Part shown: positions 10,532 to 19,700 of the stretch, in pieces
Position numbering within the stretch: position 1 is the first letter of the stretch
Layout of the letters: the number at the start of each line of letters is the position of its first letter
Source: Anaerolinea thermophila
GTDB lineage: Bacteria; Chloroflexota; Anaerolineae; Anaerolineales; Anaerolineaceae
Reading direction: 5' to 3'
Length of the DNA: 64,000 nucleotides
Assembly (NCBI RefSeq): GCF_020723905.1
Contig: NZ_DYHZ01000003.1
Coordinates: forward strand, 124,001 to 188,000
Position numbers and translations under genes: made by a program
Notes under the pieces: generated by a model
The model's database searches: none
What the model was told of the DNA's origin: nothing
The model's input: the letters and a program-made list of their open reading frames with translations, nothing else

Positions 10532-12632
10532 GCTTCTCCTCCTGTTTTTCGTCCACATGGATTCCCGCAAAAATTCCTAAAGGTGTTTCGACGAATAATG
10601 GACGCTTTGAGGAGGGAGTAACCTCGTTCAGTGGAATGCCTTCTTCCCGGAAAATGCGCAAAATAAGAGAAGAGCATGTCTTGGATCCACAGGCTCCCAT
10701 ACCCGCCCGAGTTATGGCTTTTATTTCATTGAGATCTCGATATCCCTCTCGAATGAGGGCGCGGATTTCTCCAGCGCTGACCCTTTCACACCGACATACA
10801 ATGGTTTTATCCTGCACCGTGGGGGTGTATTGGGTTTCAGCCCTGGAAACTTCTTCAGGTTGAATGCGGATACCTGCGACCTCCGGCGCAATTTCTCTGG
10901 GTGCCTGTACAAGAACGACCAGCGTGCGATCGTTATCCTTAATACCAACGATATTTTGTACCACTGAAGTTCCCAGTTCTTCACCTTCTGTACTCATCAG
11001 GATCACAGTATCCCCTTTATGGAGGGTTTCTCGATGAAACTCGTAAGGGATGGCAACTCTCGGGTTTTCCGGATCGGCACGGTAGTCTACCAGTGTAATT
11101 GCCAGACCTGGACAACCGGCTACACACCGCAGACAGAAAGCACAACTGTGTGAATCCCCCATGAATACAGGAATATTGCGAATATCTTCTTGAGGGATAA
11201 AAATCAACCCTTTACTGCAAAGAGTAGAGCAGGGATTACAGGGGATTTCCTGCGTGCAATGGATTATGGGTATGACGCCTTCGGATATATCAGGCACTGT
11301 CTCAGGGTAATTTTTCCCAGGACGAGACTTCAAAATTTCAGCGGCTTGGAACCATGTCTGCGGAATGGGTTCGCTGGATGGATTAATTTCGTTCAAAATG
11401 GTCAATCCGGCAATTTTTCCTGAATATATCGCCGCAGAGGCTTCTGCAATTTCCTCTGCGTCTCCGGCAACAAAGGCTTTCATCCCAAATTCCCTGGCTT
11501 TGACATAGAACTCATTGACTGGGTCCAGTCCTACGGCAATCAAGACGCTATCGCATGAGAAAGTTTTCTCAGTTCCTGGAATGGGTTGGAACTTCTCATT
11601 GATTTGTGCAATGGTTACCGATTCAACTTTTTGATCTCCATTGGCGCTCAAAATGGTGTGCGAAGTGTATATCGGCACACCCATTCGCACTAACTTGTCC
11701 CGATGGACTTTGTATCCACCTACTTCAGGCATGGCTTCAGCAAGTCCTACAACTGCAATACCTGCCTGCAGGGCATGATACCCCGCAATTAATCCGACAT
11801 TGCCTCCTCCTACAATAAACAGCCTTTCGGCAGGTCGGACCAAATCCCGATTGACCAGGGTTTGGAATGCCCCGGCTCCATAAACTCCGGGCAGGGTATT
11901 TCCAGGAAATGCCAGGAATTTCTCCCGTGCTCCGGTAGCCACCAGCAATACATCAGGTCGTACCAGCACGTATTCCGTGCCTTTTTTCCAGATGCCCACA
12001 TTGCGGTCGCTGAATACGGCTAAAGCCGTGCTTTCCAGCCAGACGGTGACATTACGGAATTGGGAAAGTTCCTTTTCAAGCCTTGAGGCAATATCAATTC
12101 CTCGAGTTCCTGCATATACTGCCTGAGTAGATCCAAAGAATCGATGGGTCTGGAGGACCAGTTTTCCACCCAGACGGTGTTTATCGTCAATGAGCAGAGT
12201 TTCAATCCCGTGTTTGCCCAGTTCAATAGCCGCAGAAAGCCCGGCAGGCCCACCGCCAATGATTAAGACGGGTACCTGCAGTTGAGGAATATCTTTTACC
12301 TCGGGTGGATGGGTTTCTACGGGAAGGGAAGGCAGCCCATCCAAGGGGGTTATCTGCATGTTGGGTTTTACCAGAGTCATGCAGGCTTTAACAGGACGTT
12401 CATCTGCCAGGACCATGCATTGGGAACATTGCCCATTTGCACAAAAAATCCCCTGCGGAGAGTGATCGCGGGGATGGTAACCAAAAACATGGATGCCGTT
12501 TGCAATCAATGCGGCGGAGATGGTCTCCCCTTCAAATGCGGATAGGGGCTTTCCTTCCCAAAAAATAGAAATCGGTTTTCTTTCCGGTATAGAGAGAATA
12601 GGGTGTTTTTCGATGCGATGGGAATTCATCAT
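10524..12632 (-). CDS. Multi-cofactor oxidoreductase: 2Fe-2S (HcnA-like), FAD/NAD (HcnB / sarcosine oxidase alpha-like), 4Fe-4S-like and BFD-like domains
   Basis: GIFCANGQCSQCMV; VLIIGGGPAGLSAAIELG; HSCAFCLRCVAGCPG; TIVCRCERVSAGEIRALI...GACGSKTCSSLI. Confidence 0.85.
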   Translation of the reverse strand: MMNSHRIEKHPILSIPERKPISIFWEGKPLSAFEGETISAALIANGIHVFGYHPRDHSPQGIFCANGQCSQCMVLADERPVKACMTLVKPNMQITPLDGLPSLPVETHPPEVKDIPQLQVPVLIIGGGPAGLSAAIELGKHGIETLLIDDKHRLGGKLVLQTHRFFGSTQAVYAGTRGIDIASRLEKELSQFRNVTVWLESTALAVFSDRNVGIWKKGTEYVLVRPDVLLVATGAREKFLAFPGNTLPGVYGAGAFQTLVNRDLVRPAERLFIVGGGNVGLIAGYHALQAGIAVVGLAEAMPEVGGYKVHRDKLVRMGVPIYTSHTILSANGDQKVESVTIAQINEKFQPIPGTEKTFSCDSVLIAVGLDPVNEFYVKAREFGMKAFVAGDAEEIAEASAAIYSGKIAGLTILNEINPSSEPIPQTWFQAAEILKSRPGKNYPETVPDISEGVIPIIHCTQEIPCNPCSTLCSKGLIFIPQEDIRNIPVFMGDSHSCAFCLRCVAGCPGLAITLVDYRADPENPRVAIPYEFHRETLHKGDTVILMSTEGEELGTSVVQNIVGIKDNDRTLVVLVQAPREIAPEVAGIRIQPEEVSRAETQYTPTVQDKTIVCRCERVSAGEIRALIREGYRDLNEIKAITRAGMGACGSKTCSSLILRIFREEGIPLNEVTPSSKRPLFVETPLGIFAGIHVDEKQEEKHE

Positions 12633-12741
12633 GTTTGTTCAGGGAGCTTAATTGGGATTGGATTAGGCACAATTGAATTGTAACAATCCCTTCGGAGAGT
12701 CGGTACTGAAGATTGACCGGACTTACAGGATTGACTGTCAT

Positions 12742-12771
12742 AAAAAAAACACCGCGTTATCGCGGTGTTTT
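12742..12771 (-). terminator. Rho-independent terminator after prfB
   Basis: AACACCGCG-TTAT-CGCGGTGTT flanked by an A-run on the plus strand (T-run on minus). Confidence 0.85.
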
Positions 12772-12779
12772 CAGAAGAG

Positions 12780-13881
12780 TTACGAATTATCCGGTTTGGC
12801 TTTCTGACTGCGTAGATAGGCTTCAATGAATCCATCCAGCTCTCCGTCCAGAACCGCCTGGGTATTCCCGGTTTCGTATTCGGTTCGATGATCTTTGACC
12901 AACTGGTAAGGATGTAAGACGTAGGAACGGATCTGGCTACCCCATTCGGCTTTTATGTATTCTCCGCGCAGTTCTGCTAATTGACGTTCCTGTTCTTGCC
13001 GCTTTAATTCGGCTAACCGAGCTCTTAACACCCGCATGGCATTTTCGCGGTTTTGCATTTGCGAACGCTCGTTCTGGCAGGATACTACAATACCGGTTGG
13101 AATATGGGTGATTCGCACCGCTGTTGCATTCTTTTGAACATTTTGACCACCGGCACTCGAGGAACGATAGATGTCAATTCTCAGATCGTCTGGGTTAATC
13201 TGAATATCGCTGTCGCCATTTGAAATATCAGGCAGGACTTCGACTTGTGCAAATGAGGTGTGCCGGCGGTGAGCGGCATCAAAGGGGGAAAGGCGCACCA
13301 GACGGTGGACACCTTTTTCTCCTCTTAAGTACCCGTATGCATACGGTCCTGTCACCGCAATTGTGACCGACTTAATTCCGGCTTCTTCCCCTTCGGAGAA
13401 ATCTAAAATTTCAGATTCATACCCACGGCGTTCACACCATCGCAGATACATTCGCATGAGCATGGATGCCCAGTCCTGCGAATCCGTTCCGCCTGCACCT
13501 GCGTTAATTGTGAGCAGGGCATTTTCATGATCATAAGGACCGCTTAAGAGAGTGGTTAATTCCCTTTTCTCTAATTCTTTCTCCAGGGTTAAGATTTCTG
13601 CTTCCAGGTCTTCCCGTAAACTTTCATCCTCGCTTTGGGCAAGTTCCAAACCATCCTGACAACGCTTGGTGAATTGTTTCCATCCTTCAATTTCCTCTCT
13701 TAATTCAGCGATCCGTTTCATCAACCGTTGTGCACTGGATGGGTCTTCCCAAATGTCGGGGTTTTCTGCTTCTTTTTGCAATTGTTCCAGCAAGGCTTCG
13801 CGGTTGGGTAAGTCAAAGATGCTCCTTTAGTTCAAGGGTGCGATTAAGACATTGCTGGTAACGGCTGATTAAGTCCTGCAT
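12780..13881 (-). CDS. prfB: Peptide chain release factor 2, with programmed +1 frameshift
   Basis: Main ORF with SSAGGQNVQKNATAVRITHIPTG (GGQ). Upstream frame ATG (13879-13881) reads MQDLISRYQQCLNRTLELKEHL then CTT TGA C; +1 shift continues DLPNREALLEQLQKEAENPDI. Confidence 0.95.
13813..13830 (-). promoter_or_regulatory. prfB recoding site: internal SD-like AAGGAG, CAT, CTTTGAC slippery/stop
   Basis: Minus strand CTAAAGGAGCATCTTTGAC; same spacing as the E. coli prfB site AGGGGGTATCTTTGAC. Confidence 0.93.
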
Positions 13882-13893
13882 GGAAAAGCCTCC

Positions 13894-14814
13894 TTACTGC
13901 CCATTTTTCTCTAAAATACCATTGACAAATGCTTCACGGTTAAAGACTTGCAAATCTTCGGGTTTTTCCCCTAAACCTGCGTACAGGATTGGCAAACCAA
14001 GACTTTGCTGGATGGCGAATGCCATTCCCCCTCGAGCAGAGGAATCCAGTTTGCTCAAGATAATGCCCGTTACGTGAACGGCTTCTTTGAATGCCTTTGC
14101 CTGCTGAAGAGCGTTTTGTCCTGTGGTTGCATCCAGTACCAGCCAGACGGCGTGAGGTGCGCCCGGCAATGCTTTTCCCACTACACGATGGATTTTCTTC
14201 AACTCTTCCATTAAATTGTAACGGGTATGCAAGCGTCCTGCAGTATCTACCAGGACGATATCTATTTTCCTGGAAATTGCGGATTGGATTGCATCGAATG
14301 CCACAGCGGCAGGATCAGCGTTAGGCTGTCCGGCGATTACCGGTAATCCTAATCGGTCTCCCCATACCTGAAGTTGATCCACTGCCGCAGCGCGAAATGT
14401 GTCAGCGGCGGCAAGCAACACAGTTTTCCCGGTCCGGGAAAACTGCCACCCCAATTTTGCAGCGGTGGTGGTTTTACCAGAGCCGTTTACCCCAACCAGA
14501 AGGATGACCATCGGTTTGTGGGATGAGAAATCAATGGTAGGGGTGGGATCCAGACGGCTGATGAGAACCTCGCGGAGAGCGTTTTGGAGTTCTTCTGTCC
14601 GGGTAAGCCCCTCTTGAACAACCCTTTGCTTGAGTGCTTGAATAATTTCTTCTGTGGTTTCTATTCCCAGATCGGCTTGAACCAGAATGGCTTCCAGTTC
14701 ATCCCAGGTATCTGAATTGATTTGCGTCGCTCCAAACAGAGTCGCAATCCGCCCAAAGGTGGCTTTACGCGTTTTTTCTAATCCTTCTTTCCATTTTGAA
14801 AACAGGTCTGCCAT
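13894..14814 (-). CDS. ftsY: Signal recognition particle receptor FtsY
   Basis: GVNGSGKTTTAAKLG, DTAGRLHTRYNLMEEL, ILSKLDSSARGG motifs. Confidence 0.95.
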   Translation of the reverse strand: MADLFSKWKEGLEKTRKATFGRIATLFGATQINSDTWDELEAILVQADLGIETTEEIIQALKQRVVQEGLTRTEELQNALREVLISRLDPTPTIDFSSHKPMVILLVGVNGSGKTTTAAKLGWQFSRTGKTVLLAAADTFRAAAVDQLQVWGDRLGLPVIAGQPNADPAAVAFDAIQSAISRKIDIVLVDTAGRLHTRYNLMEELKKIHRVVGKALPGAPHAVWLVLDATTGQNALQQAKAFKEAVHVTGIILSKLDSSARGGMAFAIQQSLGLPILYAGLGEKPEDLQVFNREAFVNGILEKNGQ

Positions 14815-14829
14815 AGGTGCAAGATTATA

Positions 14830-15885
14830 TCATCCTTCAGAAGTTTGAGCGTGTTGGGTGGCTAATTGACCACATCCAGCCTGGATATCAATACCACGGC
14901 GAAGACGAATGGTAGCGGGAATACCTGCTTTTTGCAGGATCTCACAGAAAATTTCCGCTCTTTCTCGTGTGGTGGCTTCGCCATGATATTTTTGGGTCGG
15001 ATTTAAAGGAATCACATTTACGTGACAAAGTAAACCTTTCAATAACTGAGCCAGTTCACGTGCATGCTCTGGTGTGTCGTTAATATCCCGAATTAAAGCC
15101 CACTCGAAGGTAACCCTCCTTCCAGTTTGGGCGACATAACGGCGTACAGCGTTCATCAACACGGAAATGGGATATTTTTTGTTAATAGGAAGCAAACTGG
15201 AACGCAGTTCATCATTTGCCGCATGTAAACTGATTGCCAGGTTGATCTGATGATTTTCTTGAGCAAACCGCTCAATCATGGGTACAAGTCCAACAGTAGA
15301 GATGGTAAAACGGCGCGCACCCAGGTTGAACCCCTCCGAATGATTAAGGCAGGCAATGGCTTTGAGGGTATTATCGTAATTGTGAAAAGGTTCCCCCATT
15401 CCCATCACAACCACATTAGTGACAACTTCATCTATTTTTTTCAACTGGCGGGCAAAATACACCACCTGTTCAACAATCTCTCCGCTGGAGAGATGTCTCC
15501 CGAACCCCATTTGTCCTGTAGCGCAAAAGACACACCCCATTGCACACCCTGACTGGGTGGAAATACACAACGTACGCCTTTCTTTATATCGCATCAATAC
15601 CGTTTCAATAGAACGAGAGTCGGGTAACTGAAAGAGAGTCTTGGAAGTTTCTCCGTCTCCCGATTCAAGCGTTTGAACAGGAGTAAGGTGAGAAAAGGAA
15701 AAGGTTTCAGCCAGACGATTGCGAAGGGATTTGGGCAAATTGGTGAATTCTTCCGGTTGATTCCAGAGAGAATGATATAACCCTTCCCAGATTTGTCTGG
15801 CTCTAAAAGCAGGTTCTCCCCATTCTATCAGGGTATTCTGCAGGGTCTCAAAATCAAGATCGTAAATGAGAGGGTGCTCAGTCAT
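14830..15885 (-). CDS. rlmN: Dual-specificity RNA methyltransferase RlmN
   Basis: [17 protein letters not shown] radical SAM motif; [18 protein letters not shown]. Confidence 0.95.
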   Translation of the reverse strand: MTEHPLIYDLDFETLQNTLIEWGEPAFRARQIWEGLYHSLWNQPEEFTNLPKSLRNRLAETFSFSHLTPVQTLESGDGETSKTLFQLPDSRSIETVLMRYKERRTLCISTQSGCAMGCVFCATGQMGFGRHLSSGEIVEQVVYFARQLKKIDEVVTNVVVMGMGEPFHNYDNTLKAIACLNHSEGFNLGARRFTISTVGLVPMIERFAQENHQINLAISLHAANDELRSSLLPINKKYPISVLMNAVRRYVAQTGRRVTFEWALIRDINDTPEHARELAQLLKGLLCHVNVIPLNPTQKYHGEATTRERAEIFCEILQKAGIPATIRLRRGIDIQAGCGQLATQHAQTSEG

Positions 15886-15888
15886 TTT

Positions 15889-16680
15889 TCACTTCTCAAA
15901 GCCCTCTTTCAATAAAGGGATTAAGTCTGATAAATTTTCAAGAATTAAGTCTACCGGTGGTGTCCATTGCTGGATTTCCTCTAAAGTTGATACTCCTGTA
16001 AGCACAGCCGCCGTTGCACACCCGGCGTTTTGAGCACCAAGGATATCGGTGTCCAGTCGGTCGCCAACCGTCAGCACAACGGAGGGTTCCAACCCCATTC
16101 TTCGTAAGGCAAGTTCAAATAAAAACGGTTGGGGTTTCCCGGTGATGATCGGTTTTACATCGCTACCGGTTTCAAGAAATGCCAGGACTGCCCCTGCGCC
16201 AGGAGTTAGCCCCTGAGGAGATGGAAAACTCTTGTCTGGATTGGTACCGATAAACAACGCTCCGTCACGAATTAACTGGCATGCGCGGGAAAGTTTGGGG
16301 TATGTCAGGGTTCGATCCAAACCAGCAACCACTGCAAGCACATTTTCCTCTGCCGGATAAAACCCGGCTTCTTGAAGCGTGTCAATCAGTCCCTGCTCGC
16401 CAACGACAAAAACGGGTCCCCCATCGGGGAATTGCTTTTTCAAGTAATATGCTGCCGACATGGCAGAATTGACAATCTGTTCCGGGTGAAGGGTAACGCC
16501 GTACCTTGAGAGTTTCTCAAGGTATTGGGAAACGCTCTTGGTAGCATTGTTTGTCGCCAATACGACTTGAATTCCGAGCATTTCCATCTGACTGAAAAAC
16601 TCTTGCAAATTCAGCAAAGGCTCTTTGCCCCGCCAGAGGACACCATCCATGTCCAGAATCAATCCACGAATCTCTTGCAT
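15889..16680 (-). CDS. HAD-superfamily hydrolase, NagD/phosphoglycolate phosphatase-like
   Basis: LILDMDGVLWRGKEPL; VLATNNATKS; TVGDRLDTDILGAQNAG. Confidence 0.9.
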   Translation of the reverse strand: MQEIRGLILDMDGVLWRGKEPLLNLQEFFSQMEMLGIQVVLATNNATKSVSQYLEKLSRYGVTLHPEQIVNSAMSAAYYLKKQFPDGGPVFVVGEQGLIDTLQEAGFYPAEENVLAVVAGLDRTLTYPKLSRACQLIRDGALFIGTNPDKSFPSPQGLTPGAGAVLAFLETGSDVKPIITGKPQPFLFELALRRMGLEPSVVLTVGDRLDTDILGAQNAGCATAAVLTGVSTLEEIQQWTPPVDLILENLSDLIPLLKEGFEK

Positions 16681-16705
16681 TCCTTGACCTCTATAATAAA
16701 TTAAA

Positions 16706-16740
16706 CACCAAGCCGGATTTTAATCCAATCCGGCTTGGTG
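16706..16740 (-). terminator. Terminator-like hairpin downstream of clpP
   Basis: CACCAAGCCGGATT / AATCCGGCTTGGTG, 14-bp perfect stem. Confidence 0.75.
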
Positions 16741-16761
16741 ATAAAGATACCCCACAATGCT

Positions 16762-17367
16762 TTATTTTGCAGGGGGTTCAAGAACTTTATCTACCAGCCC
16801 GTACTCCACTGCCTGGTAAGAGTCAAGGTAGAAATCTCGCTCTGTATCGTGTTCAATGACCTCCAGTGGCTGTCCGGTGCATTGAGATAAAATTTGATTC
16901 AACTGAGATTTCAGGCGCAGAATTTCGCGGGCTTGAATTTCGATATCCGATGCCTGACCCTGTGCTCCGCCCAGTGGTTGATGCATGTGAATGGTTGCGT
17001 GTGGCAATGCATATCGTTGTCCTTTCGAGCCAGCGGCCAGAAGCACCGTCCCAAAAGAGGCTGTGACACCTACGGCAACCGTGCTGATTCGGTTGGGAAT
17101 CATTTGCATGGTGTCGTAAATCGCCATTCCTGCATAAATCAGTCCGCCCGGACAGTTAATGTACATCTGGATATCCTTTTCAGGATCTTCCCGGCTGAGA
17201 AAGAGCAATTGCGCCACGATTAAATTGGCAATTTGATCATCAATGGGGGTGCCAACAAAGACAATACGCTCTTTCAACAGAAGAGAGTAGATATCATATG
17301 CACGTTCTCCACGTGCTGAGGACTCAATCACCATAGGGATGACCGAGCGAAAATCAGGAATGGACAT
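16762..17367 (-). CDS. clpP: ATP-dependent Clp protease proteolytic subunit
   Basis: [48 protein letters not shown]. Confidence 0.96.
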   Translation of the reverse strand: MSIPDFRSVIPMVIESSARGERAYDIYSLLLKERIVFVGTPIDDQIANLIVAQLLFLSREDPEKDIQMYINCPGGLIYAGMAIYDTMQMIPNRISTVAVGVTASFGTVLLAAGSKGQRYALPHATIHMHQPLGGAQGQASDIEIQAREILRLKSQLNQILSQCTGQPLEVIEHDTERDFYLDSYQAVEYGLVDKVLEPPAK

Positions 17368-17394
17368 ACAACCTCCTAAAACTTACCCAACAGG

Positions 17395-18858
17395 TCACGC
17401 TTGCGGTTCCGTCGCCCCGGCTGAAACCTCATCAGAAGATTGTGAGGCTTCGATGGCTTCCGGGCTGGTTTCCTCCGATTGAGGGGGTTCCTCAGGTTGT
17501 GGTTGCTCGTTGGCTTTTCCGGTAGCGATGGCGTGCAAACGGTTAATTAATCTTTGATTGAAAATTTCGTTAATGCTCATGCGAGCCATAGTATCGGCAA
17601 GTTGCTTGGTATTCATTCGCTTTCCCGCCAACTGCCGCAATTCTTTGTCATTTCGAGCCTGATTCAAAGCAATATCGTAAATGGTTTGAATTTCAGAAGC
17701 TTTGATTTGAATCTGCTCTTGCCGCGCGAACTCTTCCAAGACAAGATTGCGTTTGACATTTGCTTCTGCGGCTGGGCGAATTTCCTGATCGATTAACTGT
17801 TCGCGGGTAATCTGGCGTGCTTTAAGATAAGCCTCCAGATCCATTTGCTGTTTGGCAAGGTCTTCCCGGAAATGGCTCAGCAAATGCTCTACCTCATCTT
17901 CAACCATAACGGGAGGGTATTTCACCGAAGCCCCGTCCACTAACCGGTCCACCACCTTGTCAATGTAATTTCGTTGATATTCTTCCATCTTTCCGCTAAG
18001 GAGTTGCTGGCGGATGTCGTTCTTCAGGGCTTCAAGAGTTTCATATGGACCCATCAGATGGGCGAACGAGTCGTCCAGTTCGGGCAAAACAATTTCTTTG
18101 ACACTCTCGACTTCGATGATGAACTCTGCTTCTTTGCCTGCAAGGTCATCAGAAAAGTCACTGGCGCTGAAGGTGTGTTTAATTACCTTCTTCTCCCCGG
18201 CAGAAACGCCGATGAGTTCCTGAACAAAACCGGGGAAGGGCCACTCGTAGCCATCTTCATCCGTGTGCTCTTCGGAAACGCCAGCGACCATTTCAAAATG
18301 GTTCTCTTCAATCAGAACTTTCTCCTGCCCTTCTTCAGGGCTGACCAGGTGAGCCGACATTTTGATAGCGACCAGATCACCCTGTTGGGCAGGACGCTCT
18401 ACCGGAACAGCCGTTCCCGCACGGCGGCGTAGTCGATTCAGGATCTTCTCTACATCTTCCTCTGATACTTCGGGAGGAGCATATTCTTCTCGTAACTCGC
18501 GATAATTCCCCAAGTCAACTTCAGGTTGCAGCGGAATCAGGAAAGAAAACTTGGGTGGATCCATGCTGATGATTTCATCAAGTTTTCCAGGACCATAAGG
18601 TTCAACCTTGGCTTCCTCGATAATCTTGGGATAGGTTTCATCGATAAGAAGCTCGATAGCCTCCTCGAGGATAGCCGCATCCCCGATAATCCGGCGAACC
18701 ATTTCATAAGGCGCCTTGCCGGGGCGAAAGCCAGGGATTTTGGTGCGTTCGGAAATTTTCCGTGCCGCTTTACGCTTGAATTTTTCCAGCGTTTCTGAGT
18801 CAAATTCTGCAATGATTTGCTTCTGGTGATCATCACGATCGAGAATTTCGAGTTTCAA
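17395..18858 (-). CDS. tig: Trigger factor
   Basis: IPGFRPGKAPYEMVRR N-terminal ribosome-binding signature and trigger factor C-domain. Confidence 0.95.
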   Translation of the reverse strand: MKLEILDRDDHQKQIIAEFDSETLEKFKRKAARKISERTKIPGFRPGKAPYEMVRRIIGDAAILEEAIELLIDETYPKIIEEAKVEPYGPGKLDEIISMDPPKFSFLIPLQPEVDLGNYRELREEYAPPEVSEEDVEKILNRLRRRAGTAVPVERPAQQGDLVAIKMSAHLVSPEEGQEKVLIEENHFEMVAGVSEEHTDEDGYEWPFPGFVQELIGVSAGEKKVIKHTFSASDFSDDLAGKEAEFIIEVESVKEIVLPELDDSFAHLMGPYETLEALKNDIRQQLLSGKMEEYQRNYIDKVVDRLVDGASVKYPPVMVEDEVEHLLSHFREDLAKQQMDLEAYLKARQITREQLIDQEIRPAAEANVKRNLVLEEFARQEQIQIKASEIQTIYDIALNQARNDKELRQLAGKRMNTKQLADTMARMSINEIFNQRLINRLHAIATGKANEQPQPEEPPQSEETSPEAIEASQSSDEVSAGATEPQA

Positions 18859-19044
18859 GGCTTACCTTCCTGTTATGTGAAATTTTCAATGCTGCTCCTG
18901 AACATCAGGAGAAACTTTTCTATGCAGTGCAGAGGCAATTATAGCCGAATGTGTCAGGTTGGCAAGGATAGTGTCATGGGATGCAACGCTTTCCTTACTA
19001 GGCATCAAAAAATCCCGCACACATTGTTGACGGGATTGTAGAAA

Positions 19045-19126
19045 TGGGGAAGACGGGACTTGAACCCGTACGCCTTGCGGCACATGATCCTAAGTCATGC
19101 CTGTCTGCCAGTTCCAGCACTTCCCC
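19045..19126 (-). tRNA. tRNA-Leu (anticodon UAG)
   Basis: Minus strand GGGGAAG...anticodon stem CATGA-CTTAGGA-TCATG, long variable arm, T-arm ACGGGTTCAAGTCCCGT, acceptor CTTCCCC. Confidence 0.95.
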
Positions 19127-19226
19127 TTTGGCGGAAAAATTATACCACAACCGGTGTGACTGAATTTTGCCTTGGGGATCAGGAAATACGGTATAATCCC
19201 CCAGAATTTTCACCATGGAGGAGACA

Positions 19227-19646
19227 ATGGGACGGGTAATAAATCCCGATAGCGCAGGCAAAGAAAGGACACGATTGACCAAAGCCACAGTTCTGGCTTT
19301 GCGGGCATTAATGCGGCAAACCCAACCCGATGATACATCCCGAGACCTGGCTTCTTTTATCTCAATTGCTTTAATTCAAATTTCAGAAACCATTGATGTT
19401 TCAGTTGAAGCCTGGGAAAAGCGTGGGTATTGGTTGAAAGCCGATCGTTTTCGCCGGGAGTGGGAATGGGCAAAACAGGCTGGTAAGCAGATGCAAGATG
19501 CCGTTCTGCAGGAGAACTGGGCAGAGATAGCCAGAATTTCTGCGTTTGTTGGTGGAAAGTTGATGAAAGTAGTCGTTTCGGATAAGCATCGTTTGGGCAC
19601 GCCGTGGGTTGGCGCATATCAGTTATTGCGCAAATCAAGCCAGTAA
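19227..19646 (+). CDS. Conserved hypothetical protein
   Basis: Good SD (GGAGGAG) before ATG 19227; followed by a strong terminator; no recognised family. Confidence 0.65.
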   Translation: MGRVINPDSAGKERTRLTKATVLALRALMRQTQPDDTSRDLASFISIALIQISETIDVSVEAWEKRGYWLKADRFRREWEWAKQAGKQMQDAVLQENWAEIARISAFVGGKLMKVVVSDKHRLGTPWVGAYQLLRKSSQ

Positions 19647-19688
19647 AAAAAACACAAGGCTGGAAAAAACCAGCCTTGTGTTTTTATT
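19645..19688. terminator. Bidirectional Rho-independent terminator
   Basis: AAAAAAAACACAAGGCTGG-AAAAAA-CCAGCCTTGTGTTTTT between convergent genes. Confidence 0.9.
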
Positions 19689-19700
19689 TAATGAATGAGT

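Noticed and set aside
13813-13815. prfB upstream TGA as a disabling mutation
   Set aside because: Context CTTTGAC with correctly spaced SD is the standard programmed frameshift site.
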